Assembly (NCBI GenBank): GCA_002309345.1
Contig: DBWZ01000063.1
Location: 48,877-55,718 of the forward strand
Length of the DNA: 6,842 bases
Direction of reading: 5' to 3'
Source of the DNA: Pseudobutyrivibrio sp. UBA1225
GTDB lineage: Bacteria > Bacillota > Clostridia > Lachnospirales > Lachnospiraceae
Every line of letters begins with the position of its first letter. Positions within the stretch are counted from its first letter, which is position 1. The notes beneath the pieces are model-generated. The model saw only the letters and a program-made list of their open reading frames with translations, was not told where the DNA came from and did no database searches. The position numbers and the translations under genes are program-made. Positions 1 through 6,557 of this stretch are shown here, piece by piece.

Positions 1-199
1 TACTAAGCTAGTTTTGTGGAACTATTTCTTTTAAGTATATTTCATGTCCGCTCAGGGACTTACTTTTCCTATAGAATTGTAAATAGTTGAACGCACACCC
101 GAAAATAGTAGGAACGACAACAAGCATTTAGAAAATCAAAATCTTATGCGATGTTACAAAGTACTCCTCTGGCGAGGCGCGGGTGCCATAGTAAAAATA
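1..199. other. Left-edge intergenic stretch, no supported gene
   Basis: This stretch lies downstream of the last gene of the minus-strand operon. No reading frame with a good ribosome binding site is visible. The longest minus-strand frame (8-127) has 39 codons, begins with an ATG directly preceded by an in-frame stop, lacks a Shine-Dalgarno sequence and resembles nothing I recognise. I do not see a stem followed by a T-run that would end the operon: the GC-rich patch at about 168-188 forms only very short stems (CCTC/GAGG) with no T-tract. The operon may therefore end further left, beyond the window. Confidence 0.4.
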
Positions 200-502
200 T
201 TAAAGTTCGAAATCTAGGCAGGTGCGAATTTGAGTGTATGGTCTGACTTTGGTGTCGGCTACCGCAACGTGTTCTGGGTGAGTTGCGTAAACCTTTAGGG
301 CGTCCTCGCTTTCGAATGTTGAGTCAAGCATGAGGTCTGCATTCGAGCTTGGAAGTCCATTGGTGTAAACCTTGATTTCGGTCATGCCCGGAATCTTGCC
401 AGCAAGTCCTTCTAAGCCTTCTTTGATTCCCTTCTTTACCTGCTCCTTTTCAGCTGCAGATAAGTCTTCTTTAAGTGTCCATAAAATTACGTGCTTTACC
501 AT
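200..502 (-). CDS. Dabb (stress-responsive alpha/beta barrel) domain protein
   Basis: A 100-residue protein that is a single Dabb domain (ferredoxin-like alpha+beta fold that dimerises into a barrel). Visible hallmarks are the N-terminal strand with H4 (VKHVILWTL), an amphipathic helix at about 14-34, and the signature YATHPEHVAVA at 72-82 with H75, P76 and H78. The length is normal for a stand-alone member. There is no signal peptide, so it is probably cytosolic. The start is set by AAGGAG seven bases upstream of the ATG. It is the last visible gene of the operon, 52 bp after the aldo/keto reductase. Family members range from plant stress proteins to small catalytic or binding proteins in bacteria, and most bacterial ones have no assigned reaction. 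A role in handling a reactive small molecule is inferred from its neighbours only. Confidence 0.88.
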   Translation of the reverse strand: MVKHVILWTLKEDLSAAEKEQVKKGIKEGLEGLAGKIPGMTEIKVYTNGLPSSNADLMLDSTFESEDALKVYATHPEHVAVADTKVRPYTQIRTCLDFEL

Positions 503-527
503 TTTCCGTCTCCTTATAGATATGATT

Positions 528-546
528 ATTCAAAAAGTATTTGAAT
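528..546 (-). other. Small AT-rich hairpin between aldo/keto reductase and Dabb genes
   Basis: The 52-bp gap contains a perfect 7-bp inverted repeat, ATTCAAA (528-534) and TTTGAAT (540-546), with a 5-base loop. It is AT-rich and has no T-run after it on the minus strand, so it is not a convincing terminator. It could act as an RNA-stability or processing element between the two cistrons, or mean nothing. Confidence 0.25.
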
Positions 547-554
547 TAGTGTTT

Positions 555-1412
555 TTATTCAGCATCATCGGGGCCATGGCCGCTGTTTCCATAAGGCGGA
601 ATAGCATCGATTGTTGCCATGTCATCTGCGGAAATTTCAAAGTCAAATACTTGTGCGTTTTGAAGAATGCGCTCTGGGTTAACCGATTTTGGAAGCGGCA
701 CTATGCCATGCTGAATTTCCCATCTAAGGATAATCTGAGCCACCGTACGTCCATATTTTGCAGCCAACTGCTCAAGGACTGGATGATTCAAGGATTTTCC
801 TCGTCCAAGTGGACTCCAAGCCTCTACCAAGATGCCGTTTTCTTGACAAAAATCAACTGTCTCCTTTTGCAGAAAACCAGGATTAATTTCTATTTGATTA
901 ACGGCTGGTACAACTTCCATATCCATAAGCGCCTTTAAGTGATGTGGTAAGAAATTTGATACACCTATTGCCTTTACTCTTCCTGATTTATAGATTTCTG
1001 TCATAGCTTTCCACGTTGAACGATTGGTGTTTTCCCAATCATCATCAAAAACAAATGAAGAAGGCCAATGTACCAGGTATAAATCTAGATAATCAAGCTG
1101 CATTTCCTGCATGGTTTTTTCAAATGCGGCAAGTGTTTTATCATAACCTGCCTCCGTTTTCCAAACCTTGCTTGTTACAAATATATCTTCTCGAGCAACG
1201 CCTTTTTCCTTCATGAAATCCTTGATAGCGTTGCTGACGTATTTTTCGTTTTCATAAAAAGCGGCCGTGTCGATATGACGATAACCAAGCTCTAATGCTG
1301 ATTGCACAGATTCATAAGCTTCAGATGCATCCTTTATCTTATATGTTCCATAACCAAAGCATGGAATAGCTGTATTATTGTTCAACTGGATTCTTGTTGT
1401 AAGTGAACTCAT
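555..1412 (-). CDS. Aldo/keto reductase, DkgA-like (AKR5-type)
   Basis: A 285-residue single-domain (alpha/beta)8-barrel NADPH-dependent oxidoreductase that reduces aldehydes or ketones to alcohols in the cytosol. The complete catalytic tetrad is visible: D48 (in HIDTA), Y53, K82 (in VTSKVW) and H115 (in LVHWP). Cofactor- and barrel-associated motifs follow: VSNF at 151-154, NQIEINP at 172-178, WSPLGRG at 199-205, and the NADPH 2'-phosphate site PKSVxPERI with K242, S243 and R248. Length is typical of the bacterial 2,5-diketo-gluconate/methylglyoxal reductase group. The start has AGGAGG four bases upstream. It lies 33 bp behind the acetyltransferase gene. E. coli dkgA is co-transcribed with yqhD, and here too this enzyme shares an operon with a YqhD-type dehydrogenase, which favours aldehyde detoxification. 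Exact substrates cannot be read from sequence. Confidence 0.93.
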   Translation of the reverse strand: MSSLTTRIQLNNNTAIPCFGYGTYKIKDASEAYESVQSALELGYRHIDTAAFYENEKYVSNAIKDFMKEKGVAREDIFVTSKVWKTEAGYDKTLAAFEKTMQEMQLDYLDLYLVHWPSSFVFDDDWENTNRSTWKAMTEIYKSGRVKAIGVSNFLPHHLKALMDMEVVPAVNQIEINPGFLQKETVDFCQENGILVEAWSPLGRGKSLNHPVLEQLAAKYGRTVAQIILRWEIQHGIVPLPKSVNPERILQNAQVFDFEISADDMATIDAIPPYGNSGHGPDDAE

Positions 1413-1445
1413 AAGACCTCCTAAATAAAACTATGAGTGAATTGT

Positions 1446-1916
1446 CTATAATAATTTTTCCATACCAATCTTCTGTGGTACCATCCCCATTGTTTCATAA
1501 AACTTCATAGCACCAGGATTGCAGGACCACACGTTTAATGTCACGTTATAGCAGCCACATTCCCTAGCATAGTTGATTACATAATCATATAAAGCATTTC
1601 CAACCTTTTGTCCACGAAAAGCTTCATCGACGCAAATGTCATCTATGTAAAGTGTCTTTATATCAGTCAATACAGAATCGTCAACTACTTGCTTATGAAT
1701 ACAAAATGCATGCCCCTTAATAACACCACCATCTTCAAACACAAATACTGGGGTGCTATCATCGGCAATTATCGCTTCAAGCTCTTTTGCATTATACTTC
1801 GTGGCTGGCCCCCTAAAAATATCTGGACGCCCATTATGATGCACCATATCAACTTGCACCAAGAGTTCAAGTATCCTTGGTATATCACCAATTATTGCTC
1901 GTCTAACTGTACTCAT
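1446..1916 (-). CDS. GNAT-family N-acetyltransferase
   Basis: A 156-residue acetyl-CoA-dependent N-acetyltransferase of the GNAT fold. Motif A is clear at about 94-112: ICVDEAFRGQKVGNALYDYV, with the pyrophosphate-binding loop Q103-K-V-G106-N-A108. Motif B follows at 128-148 (NVW...NPGAMKFYETMGM), including the FYE...G pattern usual for the family. The N-terminal RRAIIGDIPRILELL is the typical first strand and helix. No signal peptide or membrane segment is present. The start codon lies 14 bases inside the end of the MATE gene in another frame, with AGAGG six bases upstream, so it is probably translationally coupled to the pump. The substrate is unknown. Adjacency to an exporter suggests a small amine-bearing compound or drug, but a protein N-terminus cannot be excluded. 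Confidence 0.9.
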   Translation of the reverse strand: MSTVRRAIIGDIPRILELLVQVDMVHHNGRPDIFRGPATKYNAKELEAIIADDSTPVFVFEDGGVIKGHAFCIHKQVVDDSVLTDIKTLYIDDICVDEAFRGQKVGNALYDYVINYARECGCYNVTLNVWSCNPGAMKFYETMGMVPQKIGMEKLL

Positions 1917-3285
1917 GAAATGCCTCTTTCCTTCCCGGGAAATTCTTCATCGCCAAATAGAACGCCAAGGCATTTAAGATAAAGGCCCCTGTCCAGGCAC
2001 TGACCTCGGCAAATGCGGTGGCTCTAAAGCCTATTCTATCAATTAATAGTGTAACTGCCAAGGTTCTTAGAATCATTTCTAAAATTCCTGAAAGTAACGG
2101 AAGTAAAGGCTTGCCCATCCCCTGTACAGCAGCTCTAACTACAAACAATATGTTTAGGATGACAAGCATCACCCCGCAGGTTGGCAAAAATTGGCACACT
2201 AAATCTATCTGCTCTTTTCCAGTTAATAACACTGCCGCAAGCTGTGCTGGTGCAAATACCATCAGTGAACCAAGTATCGCATATGCGACCATAACTATAC
2301 GAATACAGACCTTAAAACCAGCCATAATCCTTTCGCAGTTTCTGGCTCCATAGTTTTGACTTGTGTATGCCGTCATAGCTGCGCCGGCAGTTCCCGCTGG
2401 ATTCATAAACAAATTGAGATACTTAAAGCAGGTTGCATAAGCAGCCGTGTAAACTACTCCGAAGCCGTTTACAAAATACTGCACCACCATACATCCAACC
2501 GCTGTAATAGAATTCATGAATGCCATCGGCAAACCATTTCTAAGCAAATCTAGATAAACATTGATACTATTTTTAAAATGTTCTTTTTTAATCTTAATCA
2601 TCTCAATTTGCCTAAGGCTATTTATGCAGATGATTGAAGATATAACCTGGGAGCAAAGAGTTGCGATTGCAGCTCCTTCCACCCCAGTATGAAGAATGAA
2701 AATGAAAAAGCTATCTAATCCTAGGTTCAATACTGATGAAATGATAATCGCTTTAAGTGGAGTCTGGCTATCGCCAAGTGCTCTTAGTATCGAACCCACA
2801 ATATTGTAACAGATGCCTGCTGCAAGACCTCCAAAAACTATATAACCATACTTCAAGCTATCCTTTATGATTAACTTATCGGTTCTAAGAAATCTGAGTG
2901 CATCAGGCAAAAACAGCACACTTCCAATTGTCATTACTATGGCAAGTACAATGCCAAGAACAATTGTTGCTGCAAATCTGTGTTTGAGTCTATCGGTATC
3001 CTTTGCCCCATAGCTTTGGGCAATCAATACCGCAAATCCATTAGCAAGACCAAACGAAAATCCTACTATCAAAAAGAAAATAGAACCCATATTTCCAACT
3101 GCAGCCAACGCATTATCCCCTAGGCCCTTACCTACAATCCATGTGTCAGCAAAATTATAAAACTGCTGCAACATGCTTGATAATAACAAGGTGCCATAGA
3201 AGGGCAAAATAAGCTTTGCCGGGCTACCTGTTGTAAAATCTACTTCTCTTTTCTTCTTAGAGGTCACTATTGAATTATGCTTCAT
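1903..3285 (-). CDS. MATE-family multidrug/Na+(H+) antiporter
   Basis: A 460-residue polytopic membrane protein of the multidrug and toxic compound extrusion family, which exports organic cations or toxic metabolites using a sodium or proton gradient. It shows the expected duplicated MatE layout. The first half has about six hydrophobic segments between about 22 and 224, with the family-typical LQQFYNFADTWIVGKGLG (39-56) and ALAAVG (59-64). The second half runs from about 250 to 445. The short repeated phrase SYGA (91-94) / NYGA (311-314) sits at equivalent points in the two halves, followed by a basic loop. Length is normal and there is no visible damage. The Shine-Dalgarno sequence is weak (TTAGGTAG, about nine bases upstream). 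It lies 62 bp behind the dehydrogenase and overlaps the acetyltransferase start by 14 bp. The substrate is unknown. Confidence 0.93.
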   Translation of the reverse strand: MKHNSIVTSKKKREVDFTTGSPAKLILPFYGTLLLSSMLQQFYNFADTWIVGKGLGDNALAAVGNMGSIFFLIVGFSFGLANGFAVLIAQSYGAKDTDRLKHRFAATIVLGIVLAIVMTIGSVLFLPDALRFLRTDKLIIKDSLKYGYIVFGGLAAGICYNIVGSILRALGDSQTPLKAIIISSVLNLGLDSFFIFILHTGVEGAAIATLCSQVISSIICINSLRQIEMIKIKKEHFKNSINVYLDLLRNGLPMAFMNSITAVGCMVVQYFVNGFGVVYTAAYATCFKYLNLFMNPAGTAGAAMTAYTSQNYGARNCERIMAGFKVCIRIVMVAYAILGSLMVFAPAQLAAVLLTGKEQIDLVCQFLPTCGVMLVILNILFVVRAAVQGMGKPLLPLLSGILEMILRTLAVTLLIDRIGFRATAFAEVSAWTGAFILNALAFYLAMKNFPGRKEAFHEYS

Positions 3286-3298
3286 TGTAAAACTACCT

Positions 3299-3341
3299 AA
3301 AACCTTTATATTTCATAGGCTCCGGTTTTCCTCATAAAACC
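3299..3341 (-). terminator. Weak or decayed terminator-like element between dehydrogenase and MATE genes
   Basis: In the 62-bp gap the minus-strand RNA reads GGTTTT (complement of 3336-3341), then AAAACCGGAGCC (3318-3329), a 13-base AT-rich stretch, then GGTTTT (3299-3304). The AAAACC block can pair with either GGTTTT, so two mutually exclusive 6-bp hairpins are possible. AAAACCGGAGCC is identical to the left arm of the strong terminator at 5531-5542, but the matching right arm here has lost its GGCTCC part and no long T-run follows. It is therefore probably leaky read-through or attenuation rather than a full stop. Confidence 0.35.
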
Positions 3342-3347
3342 AATAAC

Positions 3348-4523
3348 CTAAACCATCATCTGGTAAATCTTTGTACAATCCTCTTCGTTAAGTGTTGTAA
3401 ATCCAGATATGCTTCCTTTTCTTCCATCGCCATTGCATAAAACATCAACTAGCTTTGGAATATCTTCCTCTTTTGCTCCAAGCTCTTCAAAATTCTTTGG
3501 CATGCCAATCGAAATCAAGAAGTTTCTTAAAGCTTCAATTCCCGCTTTTGCTGTAACCTCAGGATGCTCAAAATCCATCTGGCAGCCCCAAACTCTGACA
3601 GCAGCCTTGGCAAATCTCATGACATTGTGATTCATCTCGTAGGTAAATACCGCAGGCATGGTAACAGCTAAGCCGGCACCATGGGCACAGTCATACAAAG
3701 CTGACAGCTCGTGTTCAATAGAATGGCTGTTCCAATCCTGGCTGCGTCCAACGCCACAAGAATTATTATGAGCCATTGTTCCAGCCCACATAATATTTGC
3801 CCTCGCCTCGTAGTTGTTTGGATTTTCTATTACGCGAGGTGCCTCATGAATCATTGTAAGAAGCAGACCTTCGATAAGTCGATCTGTAACCTCAACCTCC
3901 TCACTATTTGTGAGATATCTCTCATAAAGATGTGCCATGATATCAGTAATTCCAGCAGCTGACTGGAATGCTGGCAATGTCTGTGTCAATTCAGGATTCA
4001 ATATGCTAAAACGAGGTCTGATTGCATCACCGCTGGCACCGCGCTTAAACATTCCCTCTTCTTTTGTGATAACAGAATCTGGGCTGCCTTCACTACCTGC
4101 TGCAGCAATAGTAAGAATAGTTCCCACCGGAAGAGCTTCCTCGATTCGCTTTCCTTGGTAGAAATCCCAGAAATCTCCGTCATATACAACTCCCGCAGCG
4201 ATTGCCTTTGAAGAATCGATAACACTACCGCCTCCAACAGCGAGGATGAAATCAACATTTTCCTTTTTGCAAAGATCTATTCCTTCATAAACTAAACCAC
4301 TGCGAGGGTTTGGCTTTACTCCGCCAAGCTCAACAAATGGTATGCTGCAATCATTCAATGACTTTTTAACTCTATCTAGCAAACCGGATCTTACAACGCT
4401 TCCTCCGCCATAGTGGATGAGCACCTTAGTTCCACCAAACTTTTTAACATACTGACCTGCAGTTGCTTCTGTTCCCTTACCAAATACAAAACATGTAGGT
4501 GAATAAAACACAAAATTTTCCAT
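3348..4523 (-). CDS. YqhD/BDH-type metal-dependent alcohol dehydrogenase (aldehyde reductase)
   Basis: A 391-residue group III (iron-containing family) alcohol dehydrogenase of the YqhD/butanol dehydrogenase branch, which reduces aldehydes to alcohols with NADPH. The N-terminal Rossmann-like domain carries YGGGSV at 38-43 (adenosine 2'-phosphate side), GGVKPNP at 67-73 and AVGGGSVID at 95-103. The metal ligands are all present as D194, H198, H267 and H281, at the same numbers as in E. coli YqhD. The GRSQDWNSHSIEHELSALYD block (259-278) is the family signature region. Length fits the family. AAGGAG stands seven bases before the ATG. It is the first gene of the operon and is divergent from the AraC-type regulator. 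In a butyrate-producing anaerobe a fermentative butanol or ethanol role is possible, but the regulator and aldo/keto reductase context favours aldehyde stress. Confidence 0.93.
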   Translation of the reverse strand: MENFVFYSPTCFVFGKGTEATAGQYVKKFGGTKVLIHYGGGSVVRSGLLDRVKKSLNDCSIPFVELGGVKPNPRSGLVYEGIDLCKKENVDFILAVGGGSVIDSSKAIAAGVVYDGDFWDFYQGKRIEEALPVGTILTIAAAGSEGSPDSVITKEEGMFKRGASGDAIRPRFSILNPELTQTLPAFQSAAGITDIMAHLYERYLTNSEEVEVTDRLIEGLLLTMIHEAPRVIENPNNYEARANIMWAGTMAHNNSCGVGRSQDWNSHSIEHELSALYDCAHGAGLAVTMPAVFTYEMNHNVMRFAKAAVRVWGCQMDFEHPEVTAKAGIEALRNFLISIGMPKNFEELGAKEEDIPKLVDVLCNGDGRKGSISGFTTLNEEDCTKIYQMMV

Positions 4524-4544
4524 GTAATAACTCCTTCCAATATC

Positions 4545-4572
4545 ATTATTTTTCTAAAAAAATTTAACACAA
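4545..4572 (-). promoter_or_regulatory. Candidate promoter for the dehydrogenase-led operon
   Basis: On the minus strand TTGTGT (complement of 4567-4572) is followed after 16 bases by AATAAT (complement of 4545-4550). The expected transcript start near 4538 leaves a very short leader holding the AAGGAG site (4531-4536). The -35 box is poor (TTG plus mismatches), consistent with a promoter needing an activator. It lies inside the left arm of the inverted repeat at 4566-4621. No better-matched alternative was found in this gap. Confidence 0.35.
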
Positions 4573-4621
4573 CCATATTATTCCCTTGCCCCTATAATTA
4601 GAATCTAATATTTGTTGTGTT
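4566..4621. promoter_or_regulatory. Long-spaced inverted repeat, candidate operator of the AraC-type regulator
   Basis: AACACAACcATATTA at 4566-4580 faces TAATATttGTTGTGTT at 4606-4621. Each arm has a perfect 8-bp block (AACACAAC/GTTGTGTT) and a perfect 6-bp block (ATATTA/TAATAT), differing by one base in the spacer between blocks. The arms are separated by 25 bp. The pattern lies between two divergent genes, where an AraC-family dimer would be expected to act, and each arm covers the candidate -35 box of one of the two promoters. Binding by the adjacent regulator is inference. Confidence 0.5.
4597..4609. promoter_or_regulatory. Small palindrome ATTAGA-A-TCTAAT inside the divergent region
   Basis: A perfect 6-1-6 palindrome centred on 4603 sits between the arms of the longer inverted repeat and overlaps a perfect TATAAT at 4593-4598. 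It could be a second regulatory site. AT-rich palindromes of this size also arise by chance. Confidence 0.3.
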
Positions 4622-4642
4622 TTGCCCATTTTTTGCTATTAT
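4615..4642 (+). promoter_or_regulatory. Candidate promoter of the AraC-type regulator gene (extended -10)
   Basis: TTGTGT (4615-4620), a 16-base spacer and TGCTATTAT (4634-4642) form an extended -10 promoter. The predicted start of transcription, seven bases after the -10, falls on the ATG at 4649. This would make the transcript leaderless, which agrees with the lack of a ribosome binding site. The -35 box lies in the right arm of the inverted repeat at 4606-4621, so autoregulation is likely. Confidence 0.45.
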
Positions 4643-4648
4643 AAGAGT

Positions 4649-5515
4649 ATGAATACGAAAGAGACAAAAGAGTCAATTAATTTTGATTCTATACCAATTG
4701 TATCAATTTCAGAAGAGAATTCGCCAAGCAATTTCCCTGCCCACTGGCACAACGCATTAGAGTTTACCATCGCATTAAGGGACAGTTGTAGGTATCTTGT
4801 AAATGATGTTCCCTATACACTAAATCGAGGGGATGTTCTTTTAATATGGCCTCGTGAGCTTCATGAAATAGTGCATGTACCTCACTCCGGCTCTCTGTTT
4901 ATTCAATTCCCTTCTTCTATAGTAGAAAACAATCTAGATTTATTTAGCATCGTAAGATTTTATAGTGATTATCATCATATATCTTCTACCAAACAGCCTG
5001 AGCTTGCCAAATATATTTTTGACAAAATATGGGAAATTCGACAGCTTCTCATAGAAAACGACTACTTCGTTGAAACAAGATGCAAACAATGCATTTACGA
5101 TATTCTCCTTAAAATTGGCGAGCAGGTTATGTTAAAACAGGATCACGGCGCAACAGATGCCTCATTCAACAAATCCGCTTGGAGATACATCAACTCAGCT
5201 TGCACTTACATTACAGAAAACTCCACCGATAGCATCACTCAAGCCGATGTTTCTAAACACGTAGGTCTTAGTAGCTATTACTTTTCTAAGTTGTTCAAGC
5301 AATATTTGCAGATGTCATTTCCCGCTTATTTATCGCAAATTCGCGTTAGGAATGCTATAAACTTATTGCTCGATGAGAATTTGACTATTACAGAGTGCGC
5401 TTTTCAAGCAGGATTTCAGTCAACCACATCCTTCAACAAGGTATTCCACGACATTACCGGTCACTCTCCTCGCGAATACCGCAAACTACATAACGCTACG
5501 CCAACAAGCAACTAA
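4649..5515 (+). CDS. AraC/XylS-family transcriptional regulator with cupin sensor domain
   Basis: A 288-residue regulator. The N-terminal part (about 25-90) is an AraC-type cupin ligand-binding domain with HWH at 32-34, E38, the strand-turn-strand around RGDVLLIWP (60-68) and H72. A helical linker spans about 115-165. The C-terminal AraC DNA-binding domain has two helix-turn-helix units: ADVSKHVGLSSYYFSKLFK (199-217) and the more conserved TITECAFQAGFQ..SFNKVF (246-266), closing with GHSPREYR (271-278). All expected parts are present. I chose ATG 4649. An in-frame TTG at 4622 would add nine residues but lies inside the predicted promoter and has no Shine-Dalgarno site; ATG 4649 also lacks one. 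The gene is divergent from the dehydrogenase operon, whose regulation is its likely job, probably by activation with an aldehyde-like inducer. The inducer is inferred, not seen. Confidence 0.92.
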   Translation: MNTKETKESINFDSIPIVSISEENSPSNFPAHWHNALEFTIALRDSCRYLVNDVPYTLNRGDVLLIWPRELHEIVHVPHSGSLFIQFPSSIVENNLDLFSIVRFYSDYHHISSTKQPELAKYIFDKIWEIRQLLIENDYFVETRCKQCIYDILLKIGEQVMLKQDHGATDASFNKSAWRYINSACTYITENSTDSITQADVSKHVGLSSYYFSKLFKQYLQMSFPAYLSQIRVRNAINLLLDENLTITECAFQAGFQSTTSFNKVFHDITGHSPREYRKLHNATPTSN

Positions 5516-5531
5516 TAACTTCTCAAAGAAA

Positions 5532-5564
5532 AAACCGGAGCCAAATTTTATATGGTTCCGGTTT
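5532..5564. terminator. Bidirectional Rho-independent terminator between convergent genes
   Basis: AAACCGGAGCCA (5532-5543) pairs with TGGTTCCGGTTT (5553-5564) to give a 12-bp stem with one G-U pair and a 9-base loop. Read on the minus strand it is followed by an uninterrupted run of Ts and a CTTT, an excellent tail for the gene ending at 5584. Read on the plus strand the tail (TTTAATAATTTATTT) is weaker but serviceable for the regulator gene ending at 5515. Confidence 0.9.
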
Positions 5565-5583
5565 AATAATTTATTTCTTGTTA

Positions 5584-6528
5584 TTAAGCATCTTTCGAAT
5601 GACGCTCTCCGATTTGGAAATCCGCATTGTGTTCAAACATATACTGAACGGTTATCGGATCAGTCCCTGTGAGCTTCTTGAAATCATCCGTCCAAGTATC
5701 CATCTTCCCTTCACGTATAGCTTGAGCGAAAGTAACCATTCCCTCTGATGAGAATGGAGCCTCCGAGCCTTTCTTAAACTGACCATCTGTAGTTCTAGGT
5801 ACACCCATGGCATCAAATATCTGATAGTTCTCCTCATCTGAAATTGCCTTGTATGTAACATGGTTGCCTGTAGCCTTGTTGCCAATTTCTACAAATTGAG
5901 AAATGGTCATAAGCTCAGGTCCATTGATGTTTAATATTGTGCGAGTATACTCGCCACCGCGGTATAGGGCATAGGCAACAGCTTTTGCACAATCTTTTCG
6001 AGAAATATATGCCATCTTGCCATCACCTTGACTATTTTTAAGCACGCCATCTCCCTTCACATAGGTGAAATAGTTTGTAATCATTGCCTCGGCATACTGA
6101 GAATTTCTAAGGAAAATGTAATCTAAACCCGTTGACTTAACATATTCCTCAGTATATATATGATCCTTTCTCTCTACGCTAGGATTTGTTTCATCTCCTG
6201 CATTTACTAAAGACGTATAAATAATTTGCTTAACGCCAGCAGCTTTGGCTGCGTCCACTACATTCTTGTGGGCGTTTTGACGCTTGGCGCCTACAAATGG
6301 CATTGAAATTAACGCCAATCTTTCTGCTCCTGCAAAAGCTTCCTCTAGTCCATCATATACATTAAAGTTTGCTGTTCGAGTCTCGATTCCCTGAGCCTTG
6401 AATGGTTCTAAAGAAGCCTCACTGTATCCCACAAAAATAAGGTCCTCTTTGTTTGCAAGTGTCATAAGTACTCTTGCCGCCTCAGCCCCAAGGTTTCCGT
6501 CAACACCCGTTAATAGTATTTTACCCAT
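5584..6528 (-). CDS. NmrA/QOR2-like NAD(P)-binding oxidoreductase
   Basis: A 314-residue atypical short-chain dehydrogenase of the NmrA-like, QOR2 (quinone oxidoreductase 2) group. The N-terminal Rossmann motif is ILLTGVDGNLG with G8, G11 and G14. Further family features are ALISMP (about 77-82), the central strand IIYTSLVNA (about 102-110), and a YVKSTGLDYIFLRN block (about 128-141), the usual QOR2/NmrA turn into the substrate domain. No signal peptide or membrane segment. Members reduce quinones with NADPH or act as cofactor sensors, so a small-molecule redox role is likely. ATG 6528 has AGGAGG at 9 bases and is preferred. ATG 6534, two codons earlier, is only three bases from the same site, and an upstream in-frame TTG at 6570 has no ribosome binding site. 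The gene is its own transcription unit, ended by the terminator at 5532-5564. Confidence 0.88.
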   Translation of the reverse strand: MGKILLTGVDGNLGAEAARVLMTLANKEDLIFVGYSEASLEPFKAQGIETRTANFNVYDGLEEAFAGAERLALISMPFVGAKRQNAHKNVVDAAKAAGVKQIIYTSLVNAGDETNPSVERKDHIYTEEYVKSTGLDYIFLRNSQYAEAMITNYFTYVKGDGVLKNSQGDGKMAYISRKDCAKAVAYALYRGGEYTRTILNINGPELMTISQFVEIGNKATGNHVTYKAISDEENYQIFDAMGVPRTTDGQFKKGSEAPFSSEGMVTFAQAIREGKMDTWTDDFKKLTGTDPITVQYMFEHNADFQIGERHSKDA

Positions 6529-6557
6529 TTTCATACTCCTCCTAAAAAGCCCCCCGG

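Noticed and set aside
8..127. A 39-codon minus-strand frame as a small membrane-type protein
   Set aside because: No ribosome binding site, a stop directly before the ATG, and no recognisable family; too weak to call a gene.
372..938. A 188-codon plus-strand open frame, and several other plus-strand frames (for example 1016-1216, 1608-1982, 2018-2353, 3409-3630, 3937-4161)
   Set aside because: They lie antisense to well-supported minus-strand genes, lack ribosome binding sites, and their translations look like no protein family.
3998..4258. Same-strand alternative frame inside the dehydrogenase gene (also 4391-4576, and 5652-5885 inside the QOR2-like gene)
   Set aside because: Out-of-frame shadows of genes with complete motifs; no evidence of frameshift or overlap coding.
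4593..4598. Perfect TATAAT as the main promoter of the regulator gene
   Set aside because: The only good -35-like hexamer upstream (TTAACA, 4564-4569) is 23 bases away, too far. The extended -10 promoter at 4615-4642 fits better, though this one is not excluded.
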